Positions 44,558 to 54,190 are shown, numbered from the stretch's first letter. The stretch: DNA of 64,000 bases from Clostridia bacterium (GCA_026418275.1 JAOABQ010000050.1:62001-126000), one strand, 5' to 3'. Notes: generated from the sequence alone by a model not told the origin. Made by a program: numbers and translations.

Positions 44558-47500
44558 ATGGATTTGATCGGTAAGAGCATAAATAATAAATTTAAAGTGG
44601 TGCAAAAAATCAGCGAAGGAATGATGGGGACAGTCTGGCTTGCGGAGGAAATGGACAGCGGGCTCAATGTGGCTGTCAAGGTATTAAGAAACAGTACAAT
44701 TTCAAACAGAGTGGAGGATTTTATCCGTTTTAGAAATGAAGTGGATGTAGTTGCTAAACTCAATATTCCCTACGTAGTAAAAGTAATCGATATGGGAAAG
44801 TTGGACAACCTGCATTATATTGTAATGGAGTACTTGGAGGGAAAAGGGTTACATGCTTTAATAGAGCAAAAAACCATTCTTTCTATTGAGGAAGTCGTTG
44901 ACATTATATACAAAGTTACTGAAATCCTGAAAGTTGTTCATCAGGCAGGTGTAACCCATAGAGATTTGAAACCTGGCAATATCATTGTAAACCGGGTCAA
45001 GGACGCCTCGAAGGATGCAATATGGCATGTTAATCTAACCGGCTTTGGATTATCTCAAATCAAGGAATTTAATACCAACGATACAAGTAAAGCAATCGAC
45101 TTATTTAACTATACGGCACCCGAAAAATTGGGCGTAATTAAGAAGAGTGTTGATGGAAGAAGTGATTTGTACTCTTTGGGGATCATATTTTATCAGCTTC
45201 TGACCGGAAGATTACCTTTTGAAGCAGATTCCTTGAATGCAATTATTCATCAGCAAATCGCTAAAATTCCTCCAAAACTAAAGCGGATCAATCCTTTTAT
45301 AACCGATACGCTGGAAAACATCGTTTTGAAGCTATTGGAAAAAGAGCCTGAAAGAAGGTATCAAAGCGCAGATGGTTTACTTAAAGACCTTGAAAGATAT
45401 ATGAGAGGACAGGAAAATTTTGTACTGGGATTAAACGATGGAGGAATCAAGCTTAATTTTAAAACCGAACTGACCGGAAGAACGAGTGAACTGGAAGAAC
45501 TTAAAAAAGCTTTTGACAGTGCTTTAGCCGGACAGGGGAGTATTGTATTTATAAGTGGTGAGGCCGGAAGTGGAAAAACCAGATTGGTTGAAGAACTTAA
45601 AAGTTATGTGTATGAGAAGAATGGTGTTTTTTTACAGGGGAAATGTTTTTCCGGGAAAAACAAAATACCCTATGGACCTTTTAAGGATGTTATTAGTGAG
45701 TATGTGCGGGATTATAACAAGGAATACTCGGAAAGGAAAAAGGAAAAAATTAAGGAAAGCATTCGGAATGATATAGGAAATTTGGGAGAAATCATTTTAA
45801 GACTAAATCCCCAAATGAGCGAAATCATCGGGGAATGTCCTCCATTGGTTGCACTGGATTTTGCGAAGGAAAGCAGCAGATTTCTTACAGTATCCAGCCA
45901 ACTTTTTTACGGAATCGGAAAAGTTGGAGGAGGACTTGCTGTATTATTGGATGATTTGCATTGGAGCGATGAGGGAAGCGTGGATCTTTTGGTGGAATTG
46001 GCAAAGGAAGCATCCGTGTATCCCATACTTTTCATAGGAACCTATAGAAGTGATGAAATGCATGAAAATCAAGGCCTCTGCCGTTTAATCAATTACCTCA
46101 GAGATAACTTGGCTTTTTATGAAATCCATTTAAAACCTTTTAGCCAAGAGGAAAATAATCTTTTTATATCCAGGCTGATGTTTGATCAGATGGATAATGT
46201 TAAAGAAATAACAAATTTTATATATGGAAAAAGTAAGGGCAATCCGTTTTTTGCGGTGGAAATACTAAAACAACTTGTGACTGAAAAGGCAGTTTTTTAC
46301 GAAGGGGAGCATTGGCGGTCAAACGAAGAGGTTTTAGAAAAGGTGGAGGTATCGTCCACTATATTGGACGCCATCTTAAAAAAGATTTCCCTCCTTAGTG
46401 AGAAGGAAGTAGCAATCCTTTCCTATGCAGCTGTAATTGGTAGAAAATTTGATATCGAAGTACTTTTCCGTATCGGGGATTTGAATAAGAAGGAAATTGT
46501 GCAGGCGATAGACAGGGCTATTGAGCTTCAATTACTGCAAGAAGACTTTAAAGAGCGTGGGAAAGTGCATTTTGCACATGACAGAATCAAAGAAGCCTTT
46601 TATAAAAATATTGAAGAGAAGAGTAAAGGAAAATTACATCTAGAAATCGCGGCTGCCATAGAGACCCTCTACATGGAAGATAAAGACAGAGTTATATTTG
46701 ATTTGGCATACCATTTTATAGAGGGAAAAGATAAAGGTAAAATACTGGAATATGCTTTTGCTGCAGGGGAAAAAGCAAAAATAAATTGTGCATTCGAGGA
46801 TGCTATCAGTTATTTATCTATTATCAGAAAACTACTTGAAGAAAATGGCCGAAAGGACCATGAAAAATGGATGCTTTGTATGGAAAAATTGGGGGAATCC
46901 TATTCTGATATCGGAAAGCCTGGAAAAGCCATTGAGATTTTTAGTGAACTACTGCCCTTTATAAAGATCAAATGGAAGCTGGCAAGAATTTATAGACTAT
47001 TAAGTTATGCTTATTTTAAAATTTCAGACTGGGAAAATTGTCAAGAAAACTGTAAAAAAGCTTTGTTTGCATTAGGGGAGAAACTTCCTGAAAATAAATT
47101 TCTATTTGGTTTCTCGGTTGTGAAAGAAATGATCATGCATTTTGTTCATATCGGATTTCCCAAGATTACTACGCCTGTAAAGGAAAGCGGAAAATATGAA
47201 GAGACAAAAGAATGTATATGGCTTTATTATATTCTTTATTCAACTTGCGCCATGAAGGGCAGAAAAAAACTTTTAAGAACCGTATTAAGAATGCTGAATC
47301 TTTCGGAGTCGCAGCTTGGCAAATCGAAAGAGTTGGCCCTTAGCACCATGATGTATGCACTTTATCTAGCCGAAATACCTAAATTTAAACCAGCGCTAAA
47401 GTATTACCAGAAGGCTTTGGCTCTTAGAAAAGAATTAAATGATTCATGGGGGATGGCCAATAGCTATCTTAATATGGGGTATTTTTACAAGTGTAAAGGT

Positions 47501-49396
47501 GAATACCTAAAGAGTATTAACTGTTTTAAACAGAATCTTGACATACTTAAGAAGATCGGGGGATTAAGTGAAAGTTGGGGTTCTTTGAGTGCTCTTGCAG
47601 GGACGTATATCAATATTGGCGATTACAAAAATGCAAGAGTGTATAATTCTAAATACTGTGATATGGGCATTCAATACAAAAACAATTTTGTTTTTATGAT
47701 TGTCGGTATGTTTGAAACCATGTGCTTATGTGAAGAAGGTGACTTGGATCATGCAGAAATGAAAGGTTTGGAAGCAAATAAACTGGCTCGAAGAGATAAT
47801 GAGTTATTTTTAACATGTATTACAGGTATTCAATTGGGAAGGGTATACCTTGAGAAGGGAGATATTTTAAATGCGAAAAAATATCTGGAGGAATGTAAAG
47901 TATTATTTGAAGAAAACAATTTTCTGAAGGAATACTCCATACCCCTCTATCCCTATCTTGCAGAAACCTACCTTGCCGAATACATTATAATCCGTGACAG
48001 TTTATCTACAAAGGATTTGAAAAAACTACTCAAGAAAACGGAGAATATCACAAAGGATGCCTTGGAAAATACAAAACTCTGGCTTACATACCGTGTTTGT
48101 GCTATCCGGACAGCGGCAAAACTCAATGAGTTAAAGGGGGATATCAGGAAAGCGGAAAATATGTTTTTGGAATGTATAAAACTAAGCAGAGACATCCGAA
48201 GAAAATATGAATTGGGTCTTTGCCATTATGAATACGCTATGTTTTTAAGGCGCTTGGGAAAGACGGAAAAAGCGAAGAGAAATTTTGAATCGGCATATTT
48301 TATTTTTAAGGAGATCGGGGCTAGGGGGTATGAGCGAAAAACCGCCGGATTACTTGGAATTAGGGATGAAAATGTCAGTTCGGAGGAAAGGTTTGTAAAT
48401 GAGATTCGATACAGTCAAAGGATGTCTTCGATTGTTAGTTTAACCCAGGATATCAGTTCTATTTTGAGTCTGGATGAACTTCTAAAAAAGGTTATTTCCA
48501 TTGCAATGGAAGTGACAGGAGCTCACAAGGGTTACCTTATGTTAAAGGATATGAAGAACGAAGAAATAGAAATCAAAGCATTGGAGGATATCGATGGGAA
48601 CAGCGCAATCAACGGATACTTTTCCAAAAGTATTGTGGATGAAGTATTAAAAACCGGGCAGGCTGTCCTGACCTTAGATGCCATGGAGGATGAAAGATAT
48701 AGAAATTGTCAAAGTGTTGTTTACCATAAGCTTAAATCCATTTTGTGCACACCCGTTAAATATAACAACGAGATTAAGGGGGTATGCTATCTGGACAATG
48801 CGCTGTCCAGTGCCGTATTTACCGAAGAGGATATCGATATTATGAATATCATTATGACCCAGGCGGCGATATCCATCGAAAATGCAAGGCTTTACCAACT
48901 GGCGGTAACCGATGGTCTGACGGGCTTATATACACATAAACACTTTATGTTTTTGTTTGATCAGGAATTGGAAAGGGCAAGAAGGTATAAAAAAGAGCTT
49001 TCCATTGTTTTGTTTGATATTGACAATTTTAAAGTATTCAATGATCAATTTGGCCATCAAGCCGGAGACCTGGTTTTAGCGGATGTAGCAAAAAATGCAC
49101 AAACTTGTTTTAGAAATATAGATATCATTGGAAGGTATGGTGGGGAAGAGTTTATTCTATTACTGCCTGAAACGGATCAAGCCAGCGCGCTAATTGGTGC
49201 GGAGCGTCTTAGAAATGCTGTTTATGAAATGGTTGTCCCCTTTGGGGGAAAAGAACTGAAAGTGACCATAAGCTGCGGATTAGCGACATATCCGCAGCAT
49301 GCACCGAATAGGGCTTCTCTGATTAAAGCTGCAGATGAAGCGTTATATACGTCTAAGCGGAACGGGAAAAACCGGGTAACGGTGTTTGGGGCATAA
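44558..49396 (+). CDS. Multidomain kinase - AAA ATPase - TPR - GAF - diguanylate cyclase
   Basis: It has 1612 residues. Residues 1-280 form a Hanks-type kinase domain: K41, E61, HRDLKPGN (134-141). The DFG position reads TGFG (161-164), so the Mg-binding Asp is Gly. A PknK/AAA-type ATPase follows, with Walker A GEAGSGKT (334-341) and Walker B LLDDLHW (about 465-471). A long TPR-like helical repeat (about 730-1270) and a GAF domain (about 1300-1436) come next. The GGDEF domain has intact GGEEF (1528-1532) and an I-site RNID (1519-1522), so it should make c-di-GMP and be feedback-inhibited. AAGGAGG stands before the ATG. Confidence 0.92.
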   Translation: MDLIGKSINNKFKVVQKISEGMMGTVWLAEEMDSGLNVAVKVLRNSTISNRVEDFIRFRNEVDVVAKLNIPYVVKVIDMGKLDNLHYIVMEYLEGKGLHALIEQKTILSIEEVVDIIYKVTEILKVVHQAGVTHRDLKPGNIIVNRVKDASKDAIWHVNLTGFGLSQIKEFNTNDTSKAIDLFNYTAPEKLGVIKKSVDGRSDLYSLGIIFYQLLTGRLPFEADSLNAIIHQQIAKIPPKLKRINPFITDTLENIVLKLLEKEPERRYQSADGLLKDLERYMRGQENFVLGLNDGGIKLNFKTELTGRTSELEELKKAFDSALAGQGSIVFISGEAGSGKTRLVEELKSYVYEKNGVFLQGKCFSGKNKIPYGPFKDVISEYVRDYNKEYSERKKEKIKESIRNDIGNLGEIILRLNPQMSEIIGECPPLVALDFAKESSRFLTVSSQLFYGIGKVGGGLAVLLDDLHWSDEGSVDLLVELAKEASVYPILFIGTYRSDEMHENQGLCRLINYLRDNLAFYEIHLKPFSQEENNLFISRLMFDQMDNVKEITNFIYGKSKGNPFFAVEILKQLVTEKAVFYEGEHWRSNEEVLEKVEVSSTILDAILKKISLLSEKEVAILSYAAVIGRKFDIEVLFRIGDLNKKEIVQAIDRAIELQLLQEDFKERGKVHFAHDRIKEAFYKNIEEKSKGKLHLEIAAAIETLYMEDKDRVIFDLAYHFIEGKDKGKILEYAFAAGEKAKINCAFEDAISYLSIIRKLLEENGRKDHEKWMLCMEKLGESYSDIGKPGKAIEIFSELLPFIKIKWKLARIYRLLSYAYFKISDWENCQENCKKALFALGEKLPENKFLFGFSVVKEMIMHFVHIGFPKITTPVKESGKYEETKECIWLYYILYSTCAMKGRKKLLRTVLRMLNLSESQLGKSKELALSTMMYALYLAEIPKFKPALKYYQKALALRKELNDSWGMANSYLNMGYFYKCKGEYLKSINCFKQNLDILKKIGGLSESWGSLSALAGTYINIGDYKNARVYNSKYCDMGIQYKNNFVFMIVGMFETMCLCEEGDLDHAEMKGLEANKLARRDNELFLTCITGIQLGRVYLEKGDILNAKKYLEECKVLFEENNFLKEYSIPLYPYLAETYLAEYIIIRDSLSTKDLKKLLKKTENITKDALENTKLWLTYRVCAIRTAAKLNELKGDIRKAENMFLECIKLSRDIRRKYELGLCHYEYAMFLRRLGKTEKAKRNFESAYFIFKEIGARGYERKTAGLLGIRDENVSSEERFVNEIRYSQRMSSIVSLTQDISSILSLDELLKKVISIAMEVTGAHKGYLMLKDMKNEEIEIKALEDIDGNSAINGYFSKSIVDEVLKTGQAVLTLDAMEDERYRNCQSVVYHKLKSILCTPVKYNNEIKGVCYLDNALSSAVFTEEDIDIMNIIMTQAAISIENARLYQLAVTDGLTGLYTHKHFMFLFDQELERARRYKKELSIVLFDIDNFKVFNDQFGHQAGDLVLADVAKNAQTCFRNIDIIGRYGGEEFILLLPETDQASALIGAERLRNAVYEMVVPFGGKELKVTISCGLATYPQHAPNRASLIKAADEALYTSKRNGKNRVTVFGA

Positions 49397-49814
49397 TGGA
49401 AATCCTTAATAATTGTAACCTTACTGGGAATGTAACAGGGATGACAGAGGATATGCAAAAACTTGTTAATAAGTTTAAAGTTTAAATCCAGTGCTGAAGA
49501 AGATATAAGGTGAACTTGGATATTGAATATTCTGTAAGAAGTTTTAAAATGAATCGGTAATTCGGTTAAAGGGTTAGGAGGGTATTTTTTCCTAATTTTT
49601 TTCAGCTTTTTTTTGATAAAGGGATATGTTATGATTGTACATGATTTATTCTTTTAATAAGAATTACTCTGATTTTCTATAATAAGACAGTTATATATAA
49701 GGCTGAAGTGGGTAAATAAGTTTTTAGTCTTTACATTAAATGGTGATCAGTTAAAAAGATTGTAGATATTGAATTAAACAGTGAAAAATTAATGATACAC
49801 GGGAGAGGATAATC
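49397..49814 (+). other. 418-bp gap before hypC
   Basis: Contains a terminator at 49574-49602 and AT-rich sequence. A TATAAT at about 49678 has no clear -35. I see no gene or riboswitch core. Confidence 0.4.
49574..49602 (+). terminator. Terminator downstream of the large kinase
   Basis: TTAGGA and TCCTAA flank a T-rich loop and are followed by seven T. The stem is short but the T run is good. Confidence 0.6.
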
Positions 49815-50039
49815 ATGTGTCTTGCCATACCGGGGAAAGTTATCAGGGTGGAGGATAAAACCTGCCTTGTAGAGATGATGGGGATTTCAAAGGAAGTATC
49901 CATAGAACTTCTCAAAAATGTTCAGATAGGGGATTATATATTGGTGCATGCAGGCTGCGCAATCCAAAAGATGGATGAAGAGGAAGCCCTAAAAACCATT
50001 GACCTCTTCAGTGAACTAAAGGAGCTATCCAATGAGTAA
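49815..50039 (+). CDS. hypC: Hydrogenase maturation chaperone HypC
   Basis: Carries the Fe(CN)2CO unit during [NiFe]-hydrogenase assembly. It has 74 residues. It begins MCLAIPGKVI, with the essential Cys2, and has GDYILVHAGCAIQKMDEEEA. GGGAGAGG stands before it. Overlaps hypD by 8 bases. Confidence 0.96.
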   Translation: MCLAIPGKVIRVEDKTCLVEMMGISKEVSIELLKNVQIGDYILVHAGCAIQKMDEEEALKTIDLFSELKELSNE

Positions 50040-51126
50040 GGTGATTGATGAATTTAGAAATTCTGCCCTGGCATCCAAAATGGGAGAGGTTTTGGCAGCT
50101 TATACCGGGAAGCCGGTAACACTGATGGAGGTTTGCGGTACCCATACCATGTCGATATTCCGGTATGGGATCAGGGATCTTTTACCCCCCAATATCCGTT
50201 TGGTTTCCGGGCCTGGCTGCCCTGTGTGCGTGACTCCCGGCTACTTTATGGATGCGGCCGTAAGCCTCTGTCAAAGGGAGGATGTAATCATCGCAACCTT
50301 TGGAGATATGATGCGTGTACCGGGAAGTGAAACCTCCCTTTTAAAAGAAAAAGCTTTGGGGAGAGATATCCGGATTGTATATTCTCCTCTTGATTCAATC
50401 AATATCGCCAGGGAAAACCCCGGTAAAAAGGTGGTATTTCTTTCCATCGGTTTTGAAACAACCCTTCCGGTAATTGCCCTTTCGGTGATAAAGGCAAAGG
50501 AGGAGGGTGTTTACAATTATTCCATCCTTTCCTCCAATAAAACCATACCCGAAGCTTTGAAGCTTCTTGCAGGGGATAAGGATATAGGCGTGGATGGATT
50601 TTTATATCCCGGGCATGTGAGTGCCATTATCGGTACCTCCTTTTATCTTGAGATGGCGGAGAAGTTTAAAATTCCGGGGGTTGTTGCGGGATTTGAGCCG
50701 GTTGATTTATTAAACGCCATAATAAAATTGGTACAAAATATCAATGAGAACCAAATTACGGTAGAAAACCTATACTCAAGGTTTGTGACCGAAGAAGGCA
50801 ATCTCCTTGCCAAGGAAAAAATATATGAGGTATTTGAAGCCAGTGATGAAAATTGGCGGGGAATCGGTAGCATTCCCGGTTCCGGCCTCAAGGTAAAATC
50901 TCAATATGCGGCCTTTGATGCATGGAAGGTTTTCCGCATTGGGCAGGGGGAATGGAAGGAGCCTCAAGGCTGTTTGTGTGGAGAAGTTCTTAAAGGGAAG
51001 AAAACCCCAAAAGAATGCAAGCTTTTTGGCAAAACATGTATACCTGAAAATCCGGTAGGTGCTTGTATGGTTTCTTCGGAAGGAACCTGTGCGGCATATT
51101 ATAAATATGGAGGTACCCATGTCTGA
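50032..51126 (+). CDS. hypD: Hydrogenase maturation protein HypD
   Basis: Iron-sulfur scaffold for the Fe(CN)2CO centre. It has 364 residues. Hallmarks are MEVCGTHTMSIFRYGI, LVSGPGCPVCVTP and SIGFETTLPV. Cysteines for the [4Fe-4S] cluster are near the C-terminus (EPQGCLCGEVLKGKKTPKEC, then CMVSSEGTC). It overlaps hypE by 8 bases. Confidence 0.97.
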   Translation: MSKVIDEFRNSALASKMGEVLAAYTGKPVTLMEVCGTHTMSIFRYGIRDLLPPNIRLVSGPGCPVCVTPGYFMDAAVSLCQREDVIIATFGDMMRVPGSETSLLKEKALGRDIRIVYSPLDSINIARENPGKKVVFLSIGFETTLPVIALSVIKAKEEGVYNYSILSSNKTIPEALKLLAGDKDIGVDGFLYPGHVSAIIGTSFYLEMAEKFKIPGVVAGFEPVDLLNAIIKLVQNINENQITVENLYSRFVTEEGNLLAKEKIYEVFEASDENWRGIGSIPGSGLKVKSQYAAFDAWKVFRIGQGEWKEPQGCLCGEVLKGKKTPKECKLFGKTCIPENPVGACMVSSEGTCAAYYKYGGTHV

Positions 51127-52126
51127 TATTATAACTCTAGCCCATGGAAGCGGGGGAAAATTAACTCACCAATTGATTGAGCGGTTGTTCCTCAAGCATT
51201 TTTCAAATGAACTGCTGCTTCAGGGGGATGACAGTGCCAATTTCACTTTACCAACAGGAAGACTGGCGTTTACAACCGACTCTTTTGTAATCAGCCCTAT
51301 TTTTTTTAAGGGAGGCGATATCGGTAAGCTTTCCATCTGCGGTACGGTAAATGACCTGGCTGCATCCGGAGCAAAGCCCCTTTATTTAAGCTGCGGCTTT
51401 ATTATAGAAGAAGGCCTTGCGATGACGGAGCTGGAGAGGATTGTTGAATCCATGGCAAAAACCCTTAGGGAGTGTAATGTAAAAATTGCTGCGGGAGATA
51501 CCAAGGTTGTGGGAAGAGGGGCTGCGGATAAGATTTTTATCAACACGGCAGGTATTGGAATTATTGAAGAAGGAATCCATCTCTCCGGAAGGAATGCAAA
51601 GGTTGGGGACAAGGTGATCATTACAGGCGGAATTGGTGAACATGGCGTTTCCATCCTGGTTGAAAGAGAAAAACTCGATATTTCCGGCGATATCCAAAGT
51701 GACTGTGCACCTTTAAATACTATGGTGGAAAGCATATTGAAAGTAACCCGGGATGTGCATGTGCTTCGTGACCCCACCCGGGGAGGGCTTGCGACCACAC
51801 TCAATGAAATTGCGCAGCAAAGCAATGTAGGGATTCGCATTGATGAGGAAAAAGTCCCTGTGAAAGACGAAGTAAGGGGGATTTGTGAGCTTTTAGGGAT
51901 GGATCCTCTATATATGGCCAATGAGGGTAAAATGGTAATTATAGCGCCCCAACATGCGGTACAGGAGATATTAAGGGAGGTAAAGAATAATAAGTTTGGG
52001 TCACAGGCTGCTGTGATCGGTGAAGTGGTTGAATCCCATCCTAAAAAGGTAATGCTTAAAACCGTTACCGGAGGAAGCAGGATGGTGGATATGTTGGTAG
52101 GCGAGCAGCTGCCCAGGATTTGCTAA
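51119..52126 (+). CDS. hypE: Hydrogenase maturation carbamoyl dehydratase HypE
   Basis: Converts the HypF-supplied carbamoyl group to thiocyanate for cyanide transfer. It has 335 residues from the ATG at 51119 (GGAGGT upstream). It begins with LAHGSGGKLTHQLI and has an ATP-binding AIR-synthase-like fold (GDDSANFTLPTGRLAFTTDS). The C-terminus is PRIC, with the essential terminal Cys. No hypA, hypB, hypF or hydrogenase gene is in the window. Confidence 0.96.
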   Translation: MSDIITLAHGSGGKLTHQLIERLFLKHFSNELLLQGDDSANFTLPTGRLAFTTDSFVISPIFFKGGDIGKLSICGTVNDLAASGAKPLYLSCGFIIEEGLAMTELERIVESMAKTLRECNVKIAAGDTKVVGRGAADKIFINTAGIGIIEEGIHLSGRNAKVGDKVIITGGIGEHGVSILVEREKLDISGDIQSDCAPLNTMVESILKVTRDVHVLRDPTRGGLATTLNEIAQQSNVGIRIDEEKVPVKDEVRGICELLGMDPLYMANEGKMVIIAPQHAVQEILREVKNNKFGSQAAVIGEVVESHPKKVMLKTVTGGSRMVDMLVGEQLPRIC

Positions 52127-52155
52127 TGGGAGAGATAAGTACATGCAGATGATAA

Positions 52156-52287
52156 CAGATCCTTGTAGAGGCTGATTTCCTTGTGAATATTTTTGAAGAT
52201 AATATTGATTTTGAAGATGTAAAAACCATTAGGAAAAAATACTTTAAAACGAAAACAGGCCTGGCTTTTTTGGATAGTATGTATTAA
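52156..52287 (+). pseudogene. C-terminal fragment of an HD-domain protein
   Basis: A 43-codon frame without a start encodes QILVEADFLVNIFEDNIDFE and then VKTIRKKYFKTKTGLAFLDS. This resembles the end of bacterial HD-domain hydrolases (EADFLVN, FKT.TG). The 5' part is missing and stops precede it in frame, so it is probably decay debris. Confidence 0.45.
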
Positions 52288-52326
52288 TGCCAATTAGTAT
52301 TAAAAAGTGTATATAAATCTTTAGAG

Positions 52327-52368
52327 AAAAAACGGATCGGACAAAAAACTTGTTCCATCCGGTTTTTT
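52327..52368 (+). terminator. Rho-independent terminator
   Basis: AAAAAACGGAT and ATCCGGTTTTTT, with GGACAA/TTGTTCC inside, form a long stem ending in T6. It could end the hypCDE unit. Confidence 0.75.
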
Positions 52369-52394
52369 ATTAGCGGTATTGCGAAGCAATCACC

Positions 52395-52429
52395 AAAAAT
52401 CATCTGAGCTTAATGCTCAGGTGATTTTT
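52395..52429. terminator. Second, near-perfect bidirectional hairpin
   Basis: AAAAATCATCTGAGC and GCTCAGGTGATTTTT form a 15-bp stem with one G-U pair and a TTAAT loop, flanked by A and T runs. It works as a terminator in either direction. Confidence 0.75.
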
Positions 52430-52472
52430 ATTGCGTATTTTTATATTGAGGATAAGCTCTTAAAGGGTCATG

Positions 52473-52501
52473 TTGACAATATTCAGAGTTTGAAGTACAA
52501 T
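52473..52501 (+). promoter_or_regulatory. Strong sigma-A promoter of padR
   Basis: A perfect TTGACA (52473-52478), 17-bp spacer, TACAAT (52496-52501). The -10 enters the palindromic operator. Confidence 0.75.
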
Positions 52502-52532
52502 ATAACTATTAGATATATCTAATAGTTATATT
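52499..52532. promoter_or_regulatory. 34-bp perfect palindrome, PadR operator candidate
   Basis: ATATAACTATTAGATA is followed directly by its reverse complement; one further A/T pair on each side brings the palindrome to 34 bp. It covers the -10 and start point of the padR promoter and ends two bases before the ribosome site, so it suits autorepression. Confidence 0.75.
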
Positions 52533-52545
52533 TGGAGAGGCTGTT

Positions 52546-53094
52546 ATGAATTCAAAAAGTAAAACAAAATATGTTGTATTAGGTCTTTTAAGTGAAGGGC
52601 CGATGTCGGGATATGAAATGAAAAAGATCATTTCCATCCGGTTCAGCAACTTCTGGAGTGAGAGTTTTGGGCAGATCTACCCTGAGTTAAAGAAGTTGGA
52701 GGAGGCAGGTTATATAAGCAAAACAACAACCGATTCCAACCGGACCCGCAATGTGTACTCCATTACCGATAAAGGACTTAAGCTTCTTAAGGAATGGCTT
52801 GGACAGCCGGCAGAAAAGGAAATTGTCCGGTATGAAATCCTTCTGAAATTGTATTTTGGAAACCTGGAAGATCCCAAAAAGCTGCTCGAACATATATCGA
52901 CTTTTCGAAGCAATTCCCTAAGTGCATTAAAGCGGCTTGGCGGCTTTGAGAATGAACTCACGGCAAAACGGGATATGCATGAGAATCACCCCTATATTCT
53001 AATGACCCTTTTATTCGGGCAAAAAGTATATAACGCCTATATCGAATGGGCTGACGAAGTGATGAAACTGTTGGCGGACAAGGAAAAGAAGTAA
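52546..53094 (+). CDS. PadR family transcriptional regulator (AphA-like C-terminus)
   Basis: It has 182 residues. The winged-helix N-terminus has YVVLGLLSEGPMSGYEMKK, then FWSESFGQIYPELKKLEEAG and RNVYSITDKGLKLLKEWL. The C-terminal domain (about 90-180) is of the Vir_act_alpha_C type. Ligand unknown. A 34-bp palindrome overlaps its promoter. The following gene is a membrane ferredoxin-like protein, its probable target. Confidence 0.93.
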   Translation: MNSKSKTKYVVLGLLSEGPMSGYEMKKIISIRFSNFWSESFGQIYPELKKLEEAGYISKTTTDSNRTRNVYSITDKGLKLLKEWLGQPAEKEIVRYEILLKLYFGNLEDPKKLLEHISTFRSNSLSALKRLGGFENELTAKRDMHENHPYILMTLLFGQKVYNAYIEWADEVMKLLADKEKK

Positions 53095-53223
53095 ACTATA
53101 GAACACATGAAAAAATCTTATATTGTGCAAGAAAGGCACCCAATGTATTGTGGTGAAATAAGAAAGCAGCATAGTATGGATTTTTTAAGTGTATATTATA
53201 TAAATTATTTTTTGGGGGGCGTC

Positions 53224-53961
53224 ATGATGAAAAGACAACCGTTTAGAAAAGCAATACTTTTTATATCTTTTTTACTGTTTCCCATTACTATATTTTATTT
53301 ATCGCCTTATTTGATTATCGATGGTGCATTTCAAGGAATTGTAACGGGAAGCTTTATCATGTTTATCGTTTTATTTGTGTCTTCTTTGTTTTTTGGGAGG
53401 CTGTTTTGCAGTTGGTTTTGTCCGGCAGGGGGATTGCAGGAGTGCTGCAGGATGGTTACGGATAAGAAGGCCAAGCTGGGAAAGAGGGACTATATTAAGT
53501 ATGTTATCTGGGTGCCCTGGCTTCTTTCTATTGCGGCAGGGTTCATTGCCGCCGGGGGAGTAAAACAATGGGACTTCTTTTATCAGACTGAGCATGGGAT
53601 TTCCATTTCGTCACCGCTTAAATATATTATTTATTATGGATGTATTATTGTAATTGCATTTTTGGCTTTGAAATCCGGGAGAAGAGCTGCGTGTCATTAT
53701 ATCTGCTGGATGTCCCCATTTATGATTCTGGGGAGTAAAATCAAAAATACACTAAAGTATCCTTCCCTTCATTTGAAGGCAGATGGCGGAAAGTGTACAG
53801 GATGCAAGCTTTGTACCAAGATCTGTCCTATGAGTCTTGAGGTGGATCAGATGGTAAAGCAAAATGATATGAATCATCCTGAATGTATCCTGTGTGGGGA
53901 ATGCGTGGATCAGTGCTCCAAAGGGGCGGTCAAATATGCTTTGAAAGTGCATAAAAAATAA
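53224..53961 (+). CDS. Membrane [4Fe-4S] protein, NapH/CcoG-type
   Basis: Probable electron-transfer protein in the membrane. It has 245 residues from the ATG at 53224, which has GGGGGG upstream; the ORF could start at 53107, but no site stands there. About four membrane helices. FGRLFCSWFCPAGGLQE is the Fer4_5-type signature. Two ferredoxin motifs follow near the C-terminus: CTGCKLCTKICP and CILCGECVDQCSKGA. Partner unknown; co-located with padR. Confidence 0.9.
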   Translation: MMKRQPFRKAILFISFLLFPITIFYLSPYLIIDGAFQGIVTGSFIMFIVLFVSSLFFGRLFCSWFCPAGGLQECCRMVTDKKAKLGKRDYIKYVIWVPWLLSIAAGFIAAGGVKQWDFFYQTEHGISISSPLKYIIYYGCIIVIAFLALKSGRRAACHYICWMSPFMILGSKIKNTLKYPSLHLKADGGKCTGCKLCTKICPMSLEVDQMVKQNDMNHPECILCGECVDQCSKGAVKYALKVHKK

Positions 53962-54051
53962 ACTGGATTCAGATTGCTTGCGATGGATTGTAGGGATATA
54001 AAATGTTTGCGTACCATGGTGAAGAAATGGCTCCAAAAACCAGATGTCCAG

Positions 54052-54082
54052 AAAGGCCGGAACGACTTATTGCGGTCTTTTT
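54052..54082 (+). terminator. Weak terminator candidate
   Basis: AAAGGCCG and CGGTCTTT pair with one G-U pair and a 13-base loop, followed by two more T, between the ferredoxin-like gene and the two-component system. Confidence 0.35.
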
Positions 54083-54190
54083 ACACAAGGGGTTTGGATA
54101 GATTCTTCACTTTTTTGTTTTGTTAACACAAGCAAAGCTTTAGTTATAAAGTTGTAGATGTAAAAAGGGATCGAATTCCCGGTGGGCTTA

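Noticed and set aside
53107..53223. 39-codon N-terminal extension of the membrane ferredoxin-like protein
   Set aside because: No ribosome site at 53107, while GGGGGG stands before 53224, where the membrane segment begins.
54003..54101. 32-codon frame with CPERPERLIAVF, reminiscent of the start of acetoin-utilisation/deacetylase proteins
   Set aside because: Too short, with an overlapping weak terminator; at most a trace of a lost gene.
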